The notes beneath the pieces were generated by a model. That model was not told the origin of the DNA, made no database searches, and saw nothing but the letters and a program-made list of their open reading frames with translations. Positions 61,696 to 64,000 of a stretch of DNA of 64,000 bases are shown here, one piece after another. Position 1 is the first letter of the stretch; the number at the start of each line of letters is the position of its first letter. A program made the translations under genes and the position numbers. The DNA comes from UBA1141 sp963665155 (GTDB lineage: Bacteria > Chloroflexota > Dehalococcoidia > Lucifugimonadales > UBA3495): positions 930,001 to 994,000 of the forward strand of contig OY761986.2 of NCBI GenBank assembly GCA_963665155.2. Direction: 5' to 3'.

Positions 61696-64000
61696 TGGAA
61701 GAACTCTTTGGCCTGTCCATGAACTGGATCATGGTGGGCTTGTTGGCCATCCTGCTACCCGCTTTGACCGTGATAGCCTTTATGGGATGGCGCAACCGGG
61801 TGATGCTCAAAATTGGACTCCGCAACATTCCCAGAAGAAGGGCCCAAACTGCCCTGATCATAGTGGGCATTATGATCAGCACGTTGATTATGGCAGCGGC
61901 CTTCGGTACCGGCGACACCATCAACTTCTCCATCCGCGCTCAAGCTGTGGATGCCCTCGGCCCCATCGACGAAATCGTGATTTTCTCCCGTACTTCCGCT
62001 GAAGACAGCTTTGGCAGCAGCCCCTATTTCCCTTACAGCCGGTACAAAGAACTGGAGGCCGAGTTCCGAGACCTGCCGGAGATTGACGGAATGGCAGCCG
62101 GCATCGGAGAGCAAGCCCCTGCGGTCAATATTAGGAACTTCCGCGGGGAAGGCCGAATGCGAATCGCTGGCGTCGACCCCACCTCTGTGAGCGCCTTGGG
62201 AAGCATTTGGTCCAGCACCGGCGAGGAAGTGGGATTGGACGGCTTTGAGCAGGGCGAAGCTTACATCAATCAAAAAGCAGCCGAAGAGTTGGAAGCCCAA
62301 ATTGGGGATACCCTTCGCATAGTGGTCAACGGCAGCACTCAAATTCTCACCGTAAAAGGGGTGGTTGCCAAGGGCGGGTTGGCTGGCGATCAGCCCACTA
62401 TCATTCTCCCATTAGAACGCGCCCAAGCTATGTTTGACCGGCCCGGGCAGGTAAATTCCATTGTTATATCAAACCTGGGGGACGAGACCACCGGGGCCGA
62501 CTTTAGTGAGCAAGTAACGGCCCTGCTTCGTGCCTATTTCGCTGACAAGGAGGTCGCTTCAAAACTAGGCCGACTCTTATCCCAGCCGGAAGCGCTGGCT
62601 GCGATTGAAAAATTCGGCGTTGACCAGAGCGGCGACGCCCAAGAAAACCTCTTGCGCCTGGGCAGCGTCTTAAAGTCCAGCCAATCTAGCTCCACCGTTC
62701 TCAGCAACGAGTTGTTGGCCTTGTTGGCGGATGAGGACGTGGCAGAGGAAGTCGTGGCGGCTTTGGACCGAGCCGAGCGGGTCGACGATGCCCGAGAGGC
62801 GGATACCCTGTTTTCCGGTCTGGAGGAATTCCGTGTTATTGATATAAAGCATCAGGTGCTGGAAATTGCGAACGAGGCCGCCAGCCAGGTGACCACTATA
62901 TTCATCGTATTGGGGTTGTTCTCGATCTTGGTGGGCGTACTGCTGATATTCCTGATTTTTGTCATGCTCGCGGCGGCCAGGCGTTCGGAAATGGGCATGG
63001 CCCGGGCCGTGGGCGCCACCCAGCGTCACCTCGTGCAGATGTTTGTGTTTGAAGGAACGGCCTACGCCGTAGTTTCGGCGGCGGTGGGCGTCGGTGTCGG
63101 GTTGGGGGTTAGCGCCATCATAGTGCTCGTTGCCAACCAATTTATTGAAACATTCGAAGAGGTCCTTCGGTTTACCCACCACTTCGAGCTCCGCAGCGCC
63201 ATCGTAGCTTACTGCTTGGGAATGGTGATCACCCTGGGGACGGTGGCATTTTCGGCCTACCGCGTGAGCCGGATGAACATCGTGGTGGCCATCAGGGGGC
63301 TACCAGACGTGGCAGCTCCTCAAGACGCAAGCCGATTGGCCCGGAGAGCGTCGGCGCTGGGTCGATCCGTGGCTCGTCCTTTGTTATTCGGCTACGCTGC
63401 GTTTAGGTTTGCGGCCAAAGGTAGCGTTTTCAGCGCTGTCGGCAATGTCGGATTGATGGTTATTTGGGTACTAATTTTCCCTGTCTGGATCGTGGACGTT
63501 CTTACGTCTGTCGTCCGATTGGTTTGGCCTTACTTCTTGCAAGGCTGGCTGGCTCTCTTGCTGGGTCTGTTGATAACCTGGGCGGGCACATCCTCAGACC
63601 TGGCAGCGCCGTTCCGGATTGGCGTTTCATTGGCGATCATTGGAATCGGACTGATGGCCCGCAACGGTCTGCGCCGCACGTCGATGCAGGATGAGTCGGC
63701 GGACCGCTTGGCCTTCACAGTCACGGGCTTACTTCTTGTCGCATTCTGGGTCCTGCCATTTAGCAGCTTGCGGGCTGTGGCGGGAGAACTGGACGGCGGT
63801 CCGGAAATGTTCTTTATCTCCGGTGTGGCCATGGTGGCGGCGACGGTCTGGACCGTAATGAACAACTCGGACCTGATGCTAAAGGGCTTGACCGCTATTT
63901 TCGGTAGGTCCGGAAGGCTAAGGCCGGTGGTGATTACCGCCGTGGCCTACCCCATGAGCGCCAAGTTCCGAACCGGTCTGACCTTGGCCATGTTCGCCCT
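61695..64000 (+). CDS. ABC transporter permease, FtsX/MacB type (partial)
   Basis: At least 768 residues; the gene runs off the right edge. It starts at the ATG overlapping the stop of the ATPase gene. N-terminal transmembrane segment (MVGLLAILLPALTVIAFMGW), then a second start-like region RNIPRRRAQTALIIVGIMIS, a large extracytoplasmic region (about 95-380), then FtsX-type membrane helices (IFIVLGLFSILVGVLLIFLI; GTAYAVVSAAVGVGVGLGVS) and more helices beyond residue 570. The size suggests a duplicated permease with two FtsX domains in one chain. Substrate unknown; lipoprotein or peptide export is plausible. Confidence 0.92.
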   Translation, partial: MEELFGLSMNWIMVGLLAILLPALTVIAFMGWRNRVMLKIGLRNIPRRRAQTALIIVGIMISTLIMAAAFGTGDTINFSIRAQAVDALGPIDEIVIFSRTSAEDSFGSSPYFPYSRYKELEAEFRDLPEIDGMAAGIGEQAPAVNIRNFRGEGRMRIAGVDPTSVSALGSIWSSTGEEVGLDGFEQGEAYINQKAAEELEAQIGDTLRIVVNGSTQILTVKGVVAKGGLAGDQPTIILPLERAQAMFDRPGQVNSIVISNLGDETTGADFSEQVTALLRAYFADKEVASKLGRLLSQPEALAAIEKFGVDQSGDAQENLLRLGSVLKSSQSSSTVLSNELLALLADEDVAEEVVAALDRAERVDDAREADTLFSGLEEFRVIDIKHQVLEIANEAASQVTTIFIVLGLFSILVGVLLIFLIFVMLAAARRSEMGMARAVGATQRHLVQMFVFEGTAYAVVSAAVGVGVGLGVSAIIVLVANQFIETFEEVLRFTHHFELRSAIVAYCLGMVITLGTVAFSAYRVSRMNIVVAIRGLPDVAAPQDASRLARRASALGRSVARPLLFGYAAFRFAAKGSVFSAVGNVGLMVIWVLIFPVWIVDVLTSVVRLVWPYFLQGWLALLLGLLITWAGTSSDLAAPFRIGVSLAIIGIGLMARNGLRRTSMQDESADRLAFTVTGLLLVAFWVLPFSSLRAVAGELDGGPEMFFISGVAMVAATVWTVMNNSDLMLKGLTAIFGRSGRLRPVVITAVAYPMSAKFRTGLTLAMFA

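Overview
The window reads as one contig of a GC-rich, gene-dense bacterial chromosome with short intergenic gaps and purple-type Shine-Dalgarno sites (GGAGG upstream of most starts). The gene set is rich in CaiB/BaiF CoA-transferases, acyl-CoA dehydrogenases, enoyl-CoA hydratases, tandem NIPSNAP-type domains, D-threonine-aldolase-like proteins, a B12-dependent methionine synthase and an IS630 remnant with a C-terminus of a type I associate with Chloroflexota. That profile suggests a heterotrophic Chloroflexota lineage (Dehalococcoidia/SAR202-like). No rRNA, tRNA or ribosomal protein gene is present to test this, so the assignment is an inference from gene content.

Layout. 1-4.7 kb: a partial amidohydrolase, a frameshifted FAD oxidoreductase, an IS630 transposase relic and a cysteine desulfurase. 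5-9.1 kb: a D-aminoacylase-like hydrolase and two acyl-CoA dehydrogenases. 9.1-10.5 kb: a 1.3-kb island with an unknown gene and a type II toxin-antitoxin pair, bounded by a 42-bp direct repeat of the 3' end of the second dehydrogenase gene. 10.5-15.8 kb: frameshifted recQ, a single-domain KaiC-like ATPase, an enoyl-CoA hydratase with an internal stop and a CaiB relic. 16.1-21.2 kb: two D-threonine-aldolase-like paralogues with altered active sites, then an 855-residue LRR-Roc-COR (Roco) protein. 21.2-33.3 kb: glpK, a double NIPSNAP protein, a tandemly duplicated alpha/beta hydrolase plus racemase unit, fhs, metH and a nucleotidyltransferase pair. 33.3-39.4 kb: an M1 aminopeptidase divergent from leuC-(NTF2-like)-leuD, then a DUF4160/DUF2442 pair. 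39.4-52.6 kb: CaiB transferases, an NHL protein, an internally duplicated small-domain protein, a ThDP enzyme, a decayed ketopantoate reductase, an acyl-CoA ligase, two enoyl-CoA hydratases and a PHP-domain protein. 52.6-60.3 kb: groES-groEL with a well-formed promoter and terminator, an unusual three-gene CoA-transferase cluster (A, B*-A fusion, B), and thiG-thiE-thiS under a TPP riboswitch with an attenuator. 60.9-64 kb: a LolD-type ABC ATPase with an FtsX-type permease running off the end.

How the genes work together. Much of the window looks like acyl-CoA catabolism: CaiB and two-subunit CoA-transferases or the acyl-CoA ligase activate acids, the dehydrogenases and hydratases oxidise them. 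fhs and metH give a one-carbon module, leuCD leucine synthesis, thiGES thiamine thiazole synthesis and coupling.

Two themes cut across the map. First, many loci are broken (oxidoreductase, transposase, recQ, enoyl-CoA hydratase, CaiB, NHL protein, ketopantoate reductase, CoA-transferase A). Several are single missing bases, so sequencing indels must be separated from real decay. Second, a heptanucleotide repeat family of consensus NGCTGAY forms inverted arms around unrelated cores in five intergenic gaps. These elements, the 42-bp-bounded toxin-antitoxin island, the CoA-transferase cluster with a Glu-to-Asp active-site change, and the Roco protein are the most unusual items here.
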